The notes under the pieces were generated by a model, which searched no databases, had not been told where the DNA came from, and worked only from the letters and a program-made list of their open reading frames with translations. Shown here one piece after another: positions 8,028 to 16,627 of a stretch of DNA of 44,066 nucleotides (positions are counted from its first letter, which is position 1; each line of letters starts with the position of its first letter). The translations under genes were made by a program, and so were the position numbers. Origin of the DNA: JAETTH01 sp964455975 (GTDB lineage: Bacteria > Bacillota > Clostridia > TANB77 > CAG-508); NCBI GenBank assembly GCA_964455975.1, contig CAYVYP010000005.1, positions 1 through 44,066 on the forward strand, given 5' to 3'.

Positions 8028-9518
8028 GTGAAAAAAGATAAATTAGAAAAAAGTGAGAAAAATAACATATTTAAAAAATTCATAGAAATAATAAAGAAAA
8101 AAGCTTTAAGACAAACAAGTCTTACAATAATTTTAGTATTAGCATTAATATTTTGTTTCATAGCAATAAATTTAATTGTTCAAAATTTAAAATTAGCTCA
8201 GATTGATGTAACAACAGAAAAACTATATTCAATATCAGATGAATCTAAAAAACAAATACAAGACATATCAGATGAAATAACAATATATTTATTTGGATAT
8301 ACACAAGATTCTTCTTTATATAGTTTAGCAAAACAATATGAAAGTGCAAATAATAAAATTAAAGTAGAAGCAGTTACTATAACAGATAGACCAGATTTAG
8401 CGACAAAATATGGAATTGATTCTGAAGATGGAACTGCAACAGGAATTATAATACAATCATCACAAAGATATAAAGTTCTAGCAGAAAGTGATTTATATAC
8501 ATATGACACATCAACATATGAAACTATAGATATAACAGAACAGAAATTAACAAATGGAATAATAGAAACAACAATAAATAAAAAACCGAAAGTATATTTT
8601 TTAACAGGGCATGGAGAATATTCTATTAGTTCATATATGTATAACATAAAAACATACTTGGAAAATGAAGTTAATGAAGTTGCTGAGGTAGATTTGTTAA
8701 CACAAAGTATTCCAGAAGATTGTGATTGTTTAGTAGTACCATCACCAACAAAAGACGTAACAGAATATGAAGCTAATTTAATTATAAATTATATAAACAA
8801 TGGTGGAAATATTTTATGGTTAAGTGATGCAAATTATAATGGTACAGATTTTACAAATTTACAAAAAGTGCTTGATTTATATGGAGTAAGCGTTGGAAAA
8901 GGGATTATAATGGAACAGGATTCTTCAAAAATGATACTAAATAATCCAGAATTTATAAAAACCAATGTATCTTATCATGAAGTTACTAAAGATATTTATA
9001 CAGCATTAGGAGTAATGTTTATAGATTCAGGAAGATTAAATATTGTAGATACCGATAAACAAGAAGAATTAAATGTAACAGCAACACCATTTATATCTTC
9101 CTCAGATAAATCATTTTATAGAGAAGATTTGAGTAACTATTCAGATTATGCAACATCAAAAGATGAAGAAGGAAGCCAAGTAGTAGGAGCAGAATTTTCT
9201 AAAAAGGTAAATGATGAAAAAGAATCAAAATTAATAATCTACGCCAATGCTACATTTGCAACAAATGCACAAACAACATCAGGAAATTCTACAATAACAT
9301 TTGTAGAGTTATATAATAATAAAGATTTAGTATTAAACTCTGTTTCTTATTTAACAGGAAAAGAAGATGCAATAACAATTAGAAAAAGCACAGGAACAGT
9401 AACATATACAGCTACAGAGGCAGAAGATACAATTATAAGAATTATAATATTTACAATACCTGTTGTGATTATTTTAATTGGAATTATTATATGGCAAATT
9501 AGAAGAAGAAAAAAATAA
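8028..9518 (+). CDS. GldG family ABC auxiliary protein
   Basis: A 496-residue protein with an N-terminal membrane helix (about residues 25-48), a long extracytoplasmic domain and a C-terminal helix followed by an RRRKK tail. This is the architecture of GldG proteins (ABC_transp_aux). Typical segments are TGHGEYS and the long DCLVVPSP region. An in-frame GTG at 8001 is inside the permease gene. GTG 8028 has AAAGGG 8 nt upstream and is preferred. It is the last gene of the three-gene GldA/F/G-like operon, ending at a hairpin. Confidence 0.87.
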   Translation: MKKDKLEKSEKNNIFKKFIEIIKKKALRQTSLTIILVLALIFCFIAINLIVQNLKLAQIDVTTEKLYSISDESKKQIQDISDEITIYLFGYTQDSSLYSLAKQYESANNKIKVEAVTITDRPDLATKYGIDSEDGTATGIIIQSSQRYKVLAESDLYTYDTSTYETIDITEQKLTNGIIETTINKKPKVYFLTGHGEYSISSYMYNIKTYLENEVNEVAEVDLLTQSIPEDCDCLVVPSPTKDVTEYEANLIINYINNGGNILWLSDANYNGTDFTNLQKVLDLYGVSVGKGIIMEQDSSKMILNNPEFIKTNVSYHEVTKDIYTALGVMFIDSGRLNIVDTDKQEELNVTATPFISSSDKSFYREDLSNYSDYATSKDEEGSQVVGAEFSKKVNDEKESKLIIYANATFATNAQTTSGNSTITFVELYNNKDLVLNSVSYLTGKEDAITIRKSTGTVTYTATEAEDTIIRIIIFTIPVVIILIGIIIWQIRRRKK

Positions 9519-9522
9519 ATAA

Positions 9523-9564
9523 TAAAAGTGTATGAATAAACGTATAAGTTCATACACTTTTATT
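9523..9564 (+). terminator. Terminator of the Gld-like operon
   Basis: TAAAAGTGTATGAA pairs over 14 bp with TTCATACACTTTTA. Confidence 0.75.
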
Positions 9565-9578
9565 AGGTGATAATATAA

Positions 9579-10594
9579 ATGAAAAATATATTTAAAATTG
9601 TTTTTGTAATAATAGGAACTACAATAGGAGCTGGTTTTGCATCTCGGTAAAGAAATATATTTATTTTTTGGAAGCTACGGAATAAAAGGAATTGCAGGGC
9701 TTATTATTTCTTGTATTATTACAGGAATAATTATTTATAAAGTGTTTTTACTAATTATAAATAGACCAATATATACTTATAATGAATTTCTAGGAATTAT
9801 TTCTAAAAATAAGATAATAAATTATATTGTTAATATAGTAATTAATATTTTTTTGTTAATTTCTTTCTTTATAATGGTAGCAGGATTTAGTGCATATTTT
9901 AAGCAAGAATTTAAGATGATGGAAATAATCCGGAAGCGCAATTATTTGTATATTTTGCTATATTACATTTACTAATAATATAAAAGGAATTATTAAAGCA
10001 AGTACTTTAATAACTCCAATTTTAATAATTTGCATTTTAATATTGGGAATAAAAAATATAGAAATAATTAAATATGTAAAAACACTTATGGTTCAAACCA
10101 ATTATTCAAACTGGATAATTAGTGCAATTATTTATAGCAGTTACAATAGTATTTTATTAATACCAATATTAATAGGATTAAATAAATATATAAAAACAAA
10201 AAAAGAAATTTACTTAATATCTGTTATATCTTCAGTAATATTAATAATACTTGGAATTTGCATATTATTTTTACTTTTAAAAGTAAATGGAAATATAGAA
10301 CAAATAGAAATACCAGTATTATATGCAATTCAAATTTTTGGAAATATATTTAAGGTAATTTACAGTATGGTAATATTGTTATCAATATTTACAACAGCAA
10401 TTTCAGCTGGATATGGATTTTTAGAAAATATTAGTAAAAATAAAAAAGCATATAGGAATTTAGCAATAATAATCTGCGTACTAGGAATTCCTATTTCAAA
10501 AATTGGATTTTCAAATCTAGTAAATTTAATGTATCCGATATTTGGATATTTAGGAATAGCTCAATTATTTATGATTTTAAATAAAAAAGCTTGA
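9579..10594 (+). CDS. ykvI: YkvI-like transporter with two CGG +1 shifts
   Basis: A membrane protein of the YkvI family (LeuT-like fold, substrate unknown); 337 residues after recoding. ATG 9579 begins a 22-codon frame ending in TIGAGFAS, then CGG 9645-9647 followed at once by TAA. Skipping the C gives Gly23 and the family hallmark GAGFASGKEIYLFF. After 95 codons a second CGG at 9931-9933 gives Gly118 in IIGSAIICIF and joins the remaining 220 residues. About ten membrane helices are visible. Read conventionally, this would be three dead fragments in perfect family order. The start has only a weak AGGTGAT box. Confidence 0.9.
9645..9647 (+). other. CGG +1 recoding site 5 (YkvI, first)
   Basis: Context TCT CGG TAA. 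Omitting the C gives TCT GGT AAA (Ser-Gly-Lys). The zero frame stops immediately after CGG. Confidence 0.93.
9931..9933 (+). other. CGG +1 recoding site 6 (YkvI, second)
   Basis: Context ATC CGG AAG. Omitting the C gives ATC GGA AGC (Ile-Gly-Ser) within a membrane helix and rejoins a 220-residue frame. Confidence 0.92.
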
Positions 10595-10644
10595 AAAAAA
10601 CATATAAAACTGGTATAAATTAATTACGAAAGAAGAGGTAATTT

Positions 10645-11835
10645 ATGAAGTATATTATAGATGATAACTATAAAATAAATAATAAAAAAGCGATAAACAA
10701 GAAAAAAATGATAATTACAATAGGAGTATTAATCCTAATTATAGCAATTATAGTTATAGCTTCTTTATATATAGCAAATAGAAATTTTAGAGAATTTTTT
10801 GATGTTTATATTTTTAGAAAAAGCATTACAGAAAATACTAGTTCATATATAGAATTAAATACAGAATCTAATATATATACATATGCATATGATAAATACA
10901 TAGCAATTTTGGATAAAAATGTACTTGGGTTATATTCTTCAAATGGAAACAAAGAACATGAAATAAAAACTGAAATTAGTACGCCACTTTTTAAGTCAAA
11001 TAATAAATATTTAGCAATAGCAGAAAAAGACAAGCAAAAAATATATTTTATATCAGGACAAAATATAGTGTGGCAAAAAGACCTAGAGGGAAATATTTCT
11101 AGAATATATGTAAATCAAAATGGGTACACATCTGTTGTACTTACAGGAACAATACATAAAACAGTAGTAATGACTTTTAATCCAGAAGGAAAAGAACTGT
11201 TTAAAACTTTCTTAGCAGCAACAAGAGCAGTAGATATTGCAATATCAAATGATAATAAATATCTAGCAATAGCAGAAATAGATACATCTGGAACACTTAT
11301 ACAATCAAATATTAAAATAATATCATTTGAAACAGCTCAAAAAACACCATCAGATGCAATTATATATACATATAAAGCAGATGCAGATGAGTTAATTATA
11401 AGTTTAAAATATCAAGACAACAATAAATTGATATGTATGTATAATGATAGTATACATTCAATATCAGAGCAAAAAGATGAGGTACTCTTGAAATTTTCAG
11501 AAAACAAAGTAAATATGGCTGATATAAAATTAAAAGAAAACTTTGTTAAAATTGTGGAAAAAACAACGGGACTTTTCAGTACAGAAACTACTGCACAAAT
11601 AGTAAATACAAGTAATAAATCTGAAAAAACATATATATTGGATTCTTCTGTAAAAAACTTATATACAAATGAAAATGTAATAGCAATAAATTTAGGATCA
11701 GAAGTACATTTTATAGATACAAATGGATGGTTAATAAAAAAATATGTGTCATCACAAGAAATAAAAGATATTGTTATTTGTGACAATTTGGCAGGAATTA
11801 TATATAAAGATAAAGTAGAATTTATTAGTTTTTAG
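10645..11835 (+). CDS. DUF5711-like membrane-anchored beta-propeller protein
   Basis: A 396-residue protein with a basic N-terminus, one membrane helix (about residues 22-44) and a large extracellular part of repeated strands (YIAILDKN, YLAIAEKD, YLAIAEID), as in the DUF5711 beta-propeller family. ATG 10645 follows GAAGAGG. The gene is 16 nt upstream of cvpA on the same strand and in the same operon. Its role is probably envelope-associated. The domain call rests on repeat pattern and length. Confidence 0.78.
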   Translation: MKYIIDDNYKINNKKAINKKKMIITIGVLILIIAIIVIASLYIANRNFREFFDVYIFRKSITENTSSYIELNTESNIYTYAYDKYIAILDKNVLGLYSSNGNKEHEIKTEISTPLFKSNNKYLAIAEKDKQKIYFISGQNIVWQKDLEGNISRIYVNQNGYTSVVLTGTIHKTVVMTFNPEGKELFKTFLAATRAVDIAISNDNKYLAIAEIDTSGTLIQSNIKIISFETAQKTPSDAIIYTYKADADELIISLKYQDNNKLICMYNDSIHSISEQKDEVLLKFSENKVNMADIKLKENFVKIVEKTTGLFSTETTAQIVNTSNKSEKTYILDSSVKNLYTNENVIAINLGSEVHFIDTNGWLIKKYVSSQEIKDIVICDNLAGIIYKDKVEFISF

Positions 11836-11851
11836 AAGGAGGAAAATAAAT

Positions 11852-12535
11852 ATGAATTTAATTGTTGATGGAATTATTTTATTAATATTTGCACTTTGCA
11901 TTTTTTTAGGGTATAAACGAGGTTTAGTAGGAGTCGCTTTTAAGATTTTATCTTTTATAGCAGCAATAATCATTGCATTTTTACTATATAAGCCAGTGGC
12001 AAATTTTGTTATAAAAAATACAACTTTTGATGAGCAAATAGAAGCGGTTATAATTAACACAGCTAAAGGAAATAGTAATGCAGAAAATGTGACAGCAGGA
12101 AATGAAGTAGATACAAATTCAATAAAAGAAAGTGGAACATCACAAATAATAAGTGATTATATAGATAAACAAATCGAAAATGCAGCTCAAAGTGCAAAAG
12201 AGGGAATAGCAAATAGTGTAGCAAGAACAGTAGCAGTAAATATAATAAATGGAGCTTGTTTAATAGCATTATTTATTCTTTCAAAAATAATATTATTATT
12301 AGCAAAATTTATTTTTAATGGAATTGCAAGTCTTCCAATTATAAAACAATTTAATAAAGCAGGAGGATTAATATATGGTATATTAGAGGGAATAATTATA
12401 GTATATATATTACTTGCAATATTATCATTTATAGCACCAATGACAACGAATTTAGGAATTATAGAAGCGGTTAACAAGTCAATTTTAGGAAGCATAATGT
12501 ACAATAATAATTTACTTTTAAAAATAATATTTTAA
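11852..12535 (+). CDS. cvpA: CvpA family membrane protein
   Basis: A 227-residue protein with four membrane segments and the start NLIVDGIILLIFALCIFLGYKRG, typical of CvpA. Between helices two and three is a polar, Ala/Ser-rich insert (about residues 70-125) facing outside. The family is linked to colicin V production and envelope stress; its exact activity is unsettled. AGAAGGAGG precedes the ATG. It ends at a hairpin terminator. Confidence 0.85.
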   Translation: MNLIVDGIILLIFALCIFLGYKRGLVGVAFKILSFIAAIIIAFLLYKPVANFVIKNTTFDEQIEAVIINTAKGNSNAENVTAGNEVDTNSIKESGTSQIISDYIDKQIENAAQSAKEGIANSVARTVAVNIINGACLIALFILSKIILLLAKFIFNGIASLPIIKQFNKAGGLIYGILEGIIIVYILLAILSFIAPMTTNLGIIEAVNKSILGSIMYNNNLLLKIIF

Positions 12536-12562
12536 AGTAAAAATAGTATCCATAGTAAAGTG

Positions 12563-12610
12563 CACCTCAAATGTTAGAAAAAAAGTTTAACATTTAGAGG
12601 TGTATTTTTA
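12563..12610 (+). terminator. Terminator after cvpA
   Basis: CACCTCAAATGTTA pairs with TAACATTTAGAGGTG (one bulged A), followed by ATTTTTAT. Confidence 0.8.
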
Positions 12611-12622
12611 TTTGCAAAATTA

Positions 12623-12651
12623 TTGATATTTTAAATCTAATTTGGTATACT
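12623..12651 (+). promoter_or_regulatory. Sigma-A promoter of the LCP gene
   Basis: TTGATA, a 17-nt spacer, then TATACT. The site is 31 nt before the TTG start codon of the LCP gene. Confidence 0.75.
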
Positions 12652-12682
12652 AAAAAAAGATTAATTATAGGAGTGAAAAAAA

Positions 12683-14068
12683 TTGAACGATGACGAAATA
12701 TATGTAAATTTGAGAACTAACAATCAACCAAGTAGAAAACCAACTAAAAAGAACATGAAAAAGAAGAAAAAGAAAAAAACAAAAGCCGGAAAAATAATAA
12801 AATGGATATTATTAATATTACTGTTAGCTATATTAATTTGGGCAGGAGTATTTGTATATAAAATGGCTAAAAACGGTTGGGGACTTCAAGGCTTTTTAGC
12901 AACAGCAGTTGGTCATGATGAAAATACATTAAAAAATATGGAAAAAATATATTGCCTAGTTGTAGGAGTAAGTGGAGCTGAAGAAAATTACAAGCTTGCA
13001 GATACAATAATGGTAGTTTCGTATGATCCAAAAATTCAAAAAGCATCAATATTATCAATTCCGAGGGACACATATGTAGGTCCAAATGTGGAAAAAGCAT
13101 CATCAAGTTATAAAATAAATGCAACATATAAAAATGGAAAAAATATAGATGGATTTCTTGGATATGTAAATCAAATAACAGGGCTTGGAATTAAAAACTA
13201 TCTTATTATAGATACAGAAGCACTAGTACAATTAGTAGATGCAATTGGAGGAGTAACATTTAATGTACCAATAGATATGGATTATGATGATTCAACACAA
13301 AATTTACACATACATTTAACAGCAGGAGAACAATTATTAAATGGAAGTCAATCAGAACAATTGGTACGTTTTAGACATAATAATGATGATTCCACATATC
13401 CTGCTTCATACGGAATTCAAGATTTTGGTAGAACAAGAACACAAAGAGAATTTATAACAGCAACACTAAAACAAACATTAAAGCCAGAAAATATATTTAA
13501 AATAGGAGAAATTTTAGATATAGCATTTAAAAATGTAAATACAAATATGAATTTTGATACAGTAAAAGATTATATTCCATATGCAGTAAACTTTAATGCA
13601 GATAATTTAAATACAGCATTGCTTCCTTCAGAATCAGTAAAGAAAAACGGAGTTTGGATAGTTACTTATGATAAAGAAAAAACTAAAAAATTAGTTGATG
13701 AATTATTTTCTGATCCAGTAATAACAGAGGGAGAAGAAAAAGAAGGAACAAATACAGTAAGTGGTACAACAACTAATTCTAGTGAAATAAAAATAGAATT
13801 ACTAAATGGATCTGGAACAAAATCATATTTAGCAAAAGCAACTGAAGCTTTAGAAAAATTAGGATATAAAGTAACAAAATCTGGAACAACATCTTCTACA
13901 GCAAAAACAAACATTATAAATAGAACATTAAAATCTACAACAATTCAAGATAAAATAAAGGAAGCATTAGGGACAGGCTCTGTATCTGATGGAGCAGAAA
14001 CATCAAATGTAGACTTTACAATAGTACTTGGAAAAGATTATAAACCAGTTGAAACAACAACTAAATAA
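12683..14068 (+). CDS. LytR-CpsA-Psr (LCP) phosphotransferase with LytR_C domain
   Basis: A 461-residue wall-polymer ligase. These enzymes transfer teichoic-acid-like or capsule polymers from a lipid carrier to peptidoglycan outside the membrane. A very basic N-terminus (KKKKKKTKAGK) precedes one helix at about residues 37-57. The LCP domain shows DTIMVVSYDP, the SIPRDTYV active-site Arg/Asp, YKINATY and RFRHNNDD...FGRTRTQREF. A C-terminal LytR_C domain (IKIELLNGSG) lies at about 370-455. TTG start 12683 has AGGAGTG upstream. Monocistronic, from a clear promoter to a clear terminator. Confidence 0.93.
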   Translation: MNDDEIYVNLRTNNQPSRKPTKKNMKKKKKKKTKAGKIIKWILLILLLAILIWAGVFVYKMAKNGWGLQGFLATAVGHDENTLKNMEKIYCLVVGVSGAEENYKLADTIMVVSYDPKIQKASILSIPRDTYVGPNVEKASSSYKINATYKNGKNIDGFLGYVNQITGLGIKNYLIIDTEALVQLVDAIGGVTFNVPIDMDYDDSTQNLHIHLTAGEQLLNGSQSEQLVRFRHNNDDSTYPASYGIQDFGRTRTQREFITATLKQTLKPENIFKIGEILDIAFKNVNTNMNFDTVKDYIPYAVNFNADNLNTALLPSESVKKNGVWIVTYDKEKTKKLVDELFSDPVITEGEEKEGTNTVSGTTTNSSEIKIELLNGSGTKSYLAKATEALEKLGYKVTKSGTTSSTAKTNIINRTLKSTTIQDKIKEALGTGSVSDGAETSNVDFTIVLGKDYKPVETTTK

Positions 14069-14091
14069 TTAAATTAGCAGAAATATAAATT

Positions 14092-14129
14092 AAAGAGGCT
14101 GCTAAAATAGCAGTCTCTTTAATAATTTT
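14092..14129 (+). terminator. Terminator of the LCP gene
   Basis: AAAGAGGCTGCTA pairs with TAGCAGTCTCTTT (one G-U), followed by an AT-rich tail. Confidence 0.75.
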
Positions 14130-14175
14130 TATCTATAAATTTTATTTCTTTATTATTCCCAATAAATTTTAAATA

Positions 14176-15462
14176 CTAATATTTATAAGTTTTTTTAGAA
14201 TTATATTTTTTACGCATTTTACTATGCTTTTTTGAGTTAACTACTTTAATTCTAAATAATATAAATAATACAATAATAATCACAATTGAAAAAATAAGCC
14301 AGAAGTGAGACTCTTTAACATCATTTTCTGCAAGCAAATTTGAATTATATTCAATATCATTAATATTATAAGAAATAGTTCCAATAATATCTCCTTTTTT
14401 TATAGGTGCTTTTAAATCACTGTTAAATGTAATAGTAGGAGTATATGAAACTTCACTATCTGCTGTTTTTAAAAGAGCAGTTATATCATTTTCAACAATA
14501 ACATTTAAATTTTTAGTATCTTTAGTTGCATTTTTAATTTCTATTTGCTGTAAAACAGAGCTTTTTTGATTTAAATTAGAAAGAAAATAATCATCATAAC
14601 CGTAATTTATAAGACTAATGCTATCTGCAAATCTTTCATCTAAATTTCCAGAAATTACTCTTCCACCAAGAACAACTCCAATAAAATTCATTCCATCTTT
14701 AGAAGAGGAAAAAATTAAGCAACCGCCAGCTGGAGAAGTAAATCCAGTTTTAACTCCTATAGCTAAATTAGAAAAATATTTACTAGAATTAATTAAAAGA
14801 CTATTTGTTGTTTTAAAACTTCTATCACTTTTTGCATATTTATTTGAAGCGGGTAAAGTACAAGAAGTTTTTGAAACAATAGATGCAAATGTATCATTTT
14901 GCATAGCATATTTTGCAATTAATCCTAAATCGTAAGCTGTAGAATAATGACTCTCGTTATGCACTCCATTAGGATTAACAAAATTAGTATCCTTACATCC
15001 TAATTCTTTAGCTTTAGAGTTCATCATATTTGCAAAATTCTCAACAGAACCAGCAACATGTTCAGCAAGAGCAACAGCAGCATCGTTAGCTGATGGAATT
15101 AGTAAAATATTTAAAAGATCTTCCACACTTAACTGTTCACCTAGTTCTAAATTTGCAGTTGAATAACCAGCAGGAATAGAAAAAACAGCATTATAACCAA
15201 CCGTTACAACATCAGTAAGATTGCAATTTTCTAAAACTAAAATAGCTGTCATAATTTTTGTGGTACTTGCAGGATATAGTCTTTCATTCATATTTTTATC
15301 ATATAAAATTTTAGAAGTAGAAGTTTCCATCAAAAAACACGCTTTAGAATTTGTATTAGGTTCTGCAGCAAAAGTGGATAATGAAAAACAAAATACAATT
15401 AAAAAGCAAATTACAGCAAAAATACATTTATTAGCACGATTTTTAATATTAATTAAATTCAT
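14176..15462 (-). CDS. dacF: D-alanyl-D-alanine carboxypeptidase (DacF/PBP5-like, S11)
   Basis: A 428-residue penicillin-binding protein that trims the terminal D-Ala from peptidoglycan peptides. It has an N-terminal signal peptide (about residues 12-32), SxxK in YPASTTKIMTAI, SxN in PSANDAAVALAEH and the KTG box in GVKTGFTSPAG. A beta-rich C-terminal domain is followed by a membrane helix and a Lys-rich tail, which keeps it on the outer membrane face. GGAG precedes the start. It is transcribed divergently from comEA. Confidence 0.94.
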   Translation of the reverse strand: MNLINIKNRANKCIFAVICFLIVFCFSLSTFAAEPNTNSKACFLMETSTSKILYDKNMNERLYPASTTKIMTAILVLENCNLTDVVTVGYNAVFSIPAGYSTANLELGEQLSVEDLLNILLIPSANDAAVALAEHVAGSVENFANMMNSKAKELGCKDTNFVNPNGVHNESHYSTAYDLGLIAKYAMQNDTFASIVSKTSCTLPASNKYAKSDRSFKTTNSLLINSSKYFSNLAIGVKTGFTSPAGGCLIFSSSKDGMNFIGVVLGGRVISGNLDERFADSISLINYGYDDYFLSNLNQKSSVLQQIEIKNATKDTKNLNVIVENDITALLKTADSEVSYTPTITFNSDLKAPIKKGDIIGTISYNINDIEYNSNLLAENDVKESHFWLIFSIVIIIVLFILFRIKVVNSKKHSKMRKKYNSKKTYKY

Positions 15463-15539
15463 TTAAATTCTCCTTATAAATTTCATACTAATAATATATA
15501 TGAAACTATAAAAAAATTCAAGTAAAGGAGGTGAGAAAC

Positions 15540-16175
15540 ATGGGAGAAATTACAAATTCACAAAAAATAATTTTCGGAATTATTGCAATTATAGTAATAG
15601 GAGTAGTAATTTTATTTATAATTAAAACAGGACAAAATTCAGGATTTATTGAAATTAATAGTAATGAAGTAGGAAGTAATTCAAGTGAAATAAAAAAATC
15701 AGAAAATGAAATAACGATACATATAGCAGGCTATGTTGTAAATCCTGGAATAGTTAAATTAGAAGAAGGAGCACGAATACAAGACGCGATAGAAAAAGCA
15801 GGAGGAGAACTTTTAGATGCAGATTTAAGTAATGTAAATTTAGCATATAAATTAGAAGACGGACAAAAAATATACATACCAGGAATAAATGAAGAAGATG
15901 AAGAAAAAGTGGAAAACAATTCGTATATTACAAAAGAAAGTGGAAATAATGTAATTGTAAATAATAGCCCAAAGGAGGAAAATGGAACCGTGAATATAAA
16001 TACAGCCACACAAGTACAATTAGAACAAATACCAGGAGTAGGACCATCAATAGCAGCTAAAATAGTGCAATATAGAAAGGAAAATGGTAAGTTCAAAACA
16101 AAAGAAGACATAAAAAATGTAAGTGGGATAGGAGACTCAAAATATGAAACAATGAAAAATAATATAACTGTATAA
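15540..16175 (+). CDS. comEA: ComEA-like DNA-binding competence protein
   Basis: A 211-residue protein with one N-terminal membrane helix (about residues 10-31), an SLBB domain (ITIHIAGYVVNPGIVKL...) and a C-terminal helix-hairpin-helix pair (VNINTATQVQLEQIPGVGPSIAAKIVQYR). This is the standard ComEA layout for binding DNA outside the membrane during transformation. ATG 15540 lies 6 nt after AAAGGAGGTGA. A GTG at 15531 overlaps that box and is not used. No comEC is visible next to it. Confidence 0.92.
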   Translation: MGEITNSQKIIFGIIAIIVIGVVILFIIKTGQNSGFIEINSNEVGSNSSEIKKSENEITIHIAGYVVNPGIVKLEEGARIQDAIEKAGGELLDADLSNVNLAYKLEDGQKIYIPGINEEDEEKVENNSYITKESGNNVIVNNSPKEENGTVNINTATQVQLEQIPGVGPSIAAKIVQYRKENGKFKTKEDIKNVSGIGDSKYETMKNNITV

Positions 16176-16294
16176 AATAATATTAAATAAGTAATAATTA
16201 TGGGGAAAGTTGCATAATATAAATAGGGAGCAAGTAGAAATTAAAAATAATATTTAAATTTAAAATATTTTAATATTTTTTTAAGCAACTTATG

Positions 16295-16323
16295 TTGACA
16301 AATAGATAAAATGGAGTTATACT
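16295..16323 (+). promoter_or_regulatory. Strong promoter of tRNA-fMet
   Basis: TTGACA, a 17-nt spacer, then TATACT: a near-consensus sigma-A promoter. A small hairpin (GCACTT/AAGTGC at 16330-16346) lies between it and the tRNA. Confidence 0.85.
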
Positions 16324-16357
16324 AATAAAGCACTTAAGAAAAGTGCAAAATGAATAT

Positions 16358-16433
16358 CGCGGGGTGGAGCAGTTGGCAGCTCGTCGGGCTCATAACCCGA
16401 AGGTCGCAGGTTCGAGTCCTGCCCCCGCAACCA
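16358..16433 (+). tRNA. Initiator tRNA-fMet (CAU); integration target
   Basis: A complete cloverleaf with encoded CCA. The initiator hallmarks are present: an unpaired C1:A72 and three G-C pairs in the anticodon stem (GGG CTCATAA CCC). It forms the left edge of the integrated element. A decayed copy of its anticodon-to-T-arm segment (16387-16416) is found at 36183-36212. Confidence 0.96.
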
Positions 16434-16443
16434 CAATAAAATG

Positions 16444-16477
16444 AAGCATTTGCTAGATTTTAGCAAGTGCTTTTTTC
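16444..16477 (+). terminator. Terminator of tRNA-fMet
   Basis: AAGCATTTGCTA pairs with TAGCAAGTGCTT (one G-U), followed by TTTTTCTT. Confidence 0.8.
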
Positions 16478-16497
16478 TTGCATTTTTAGGGGAAAAT

Positions 16498-16514
16498 GTC
16501 ACACTTTGGTCACA
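16498..16514 (+). repeat. Left copy of a 17-nt direct repeat, candidate attL core
   Basis: GTCACACTTTGGTCACA. It is repeated with one C/T difference at 36039-36055, just after the last cargo gene. Confidence 0.6.
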
Positions 16515-16627
16515 ATTAGGGCGAGACTTGGCTCAGCTAGACAAGTTTTAACAGGAAATGTATTTAAATAATTCACAGGAAGTGGTATAATTGGGGAAAA
16601 TGAGAGTAATTTGTAGGAGTGATTTTA

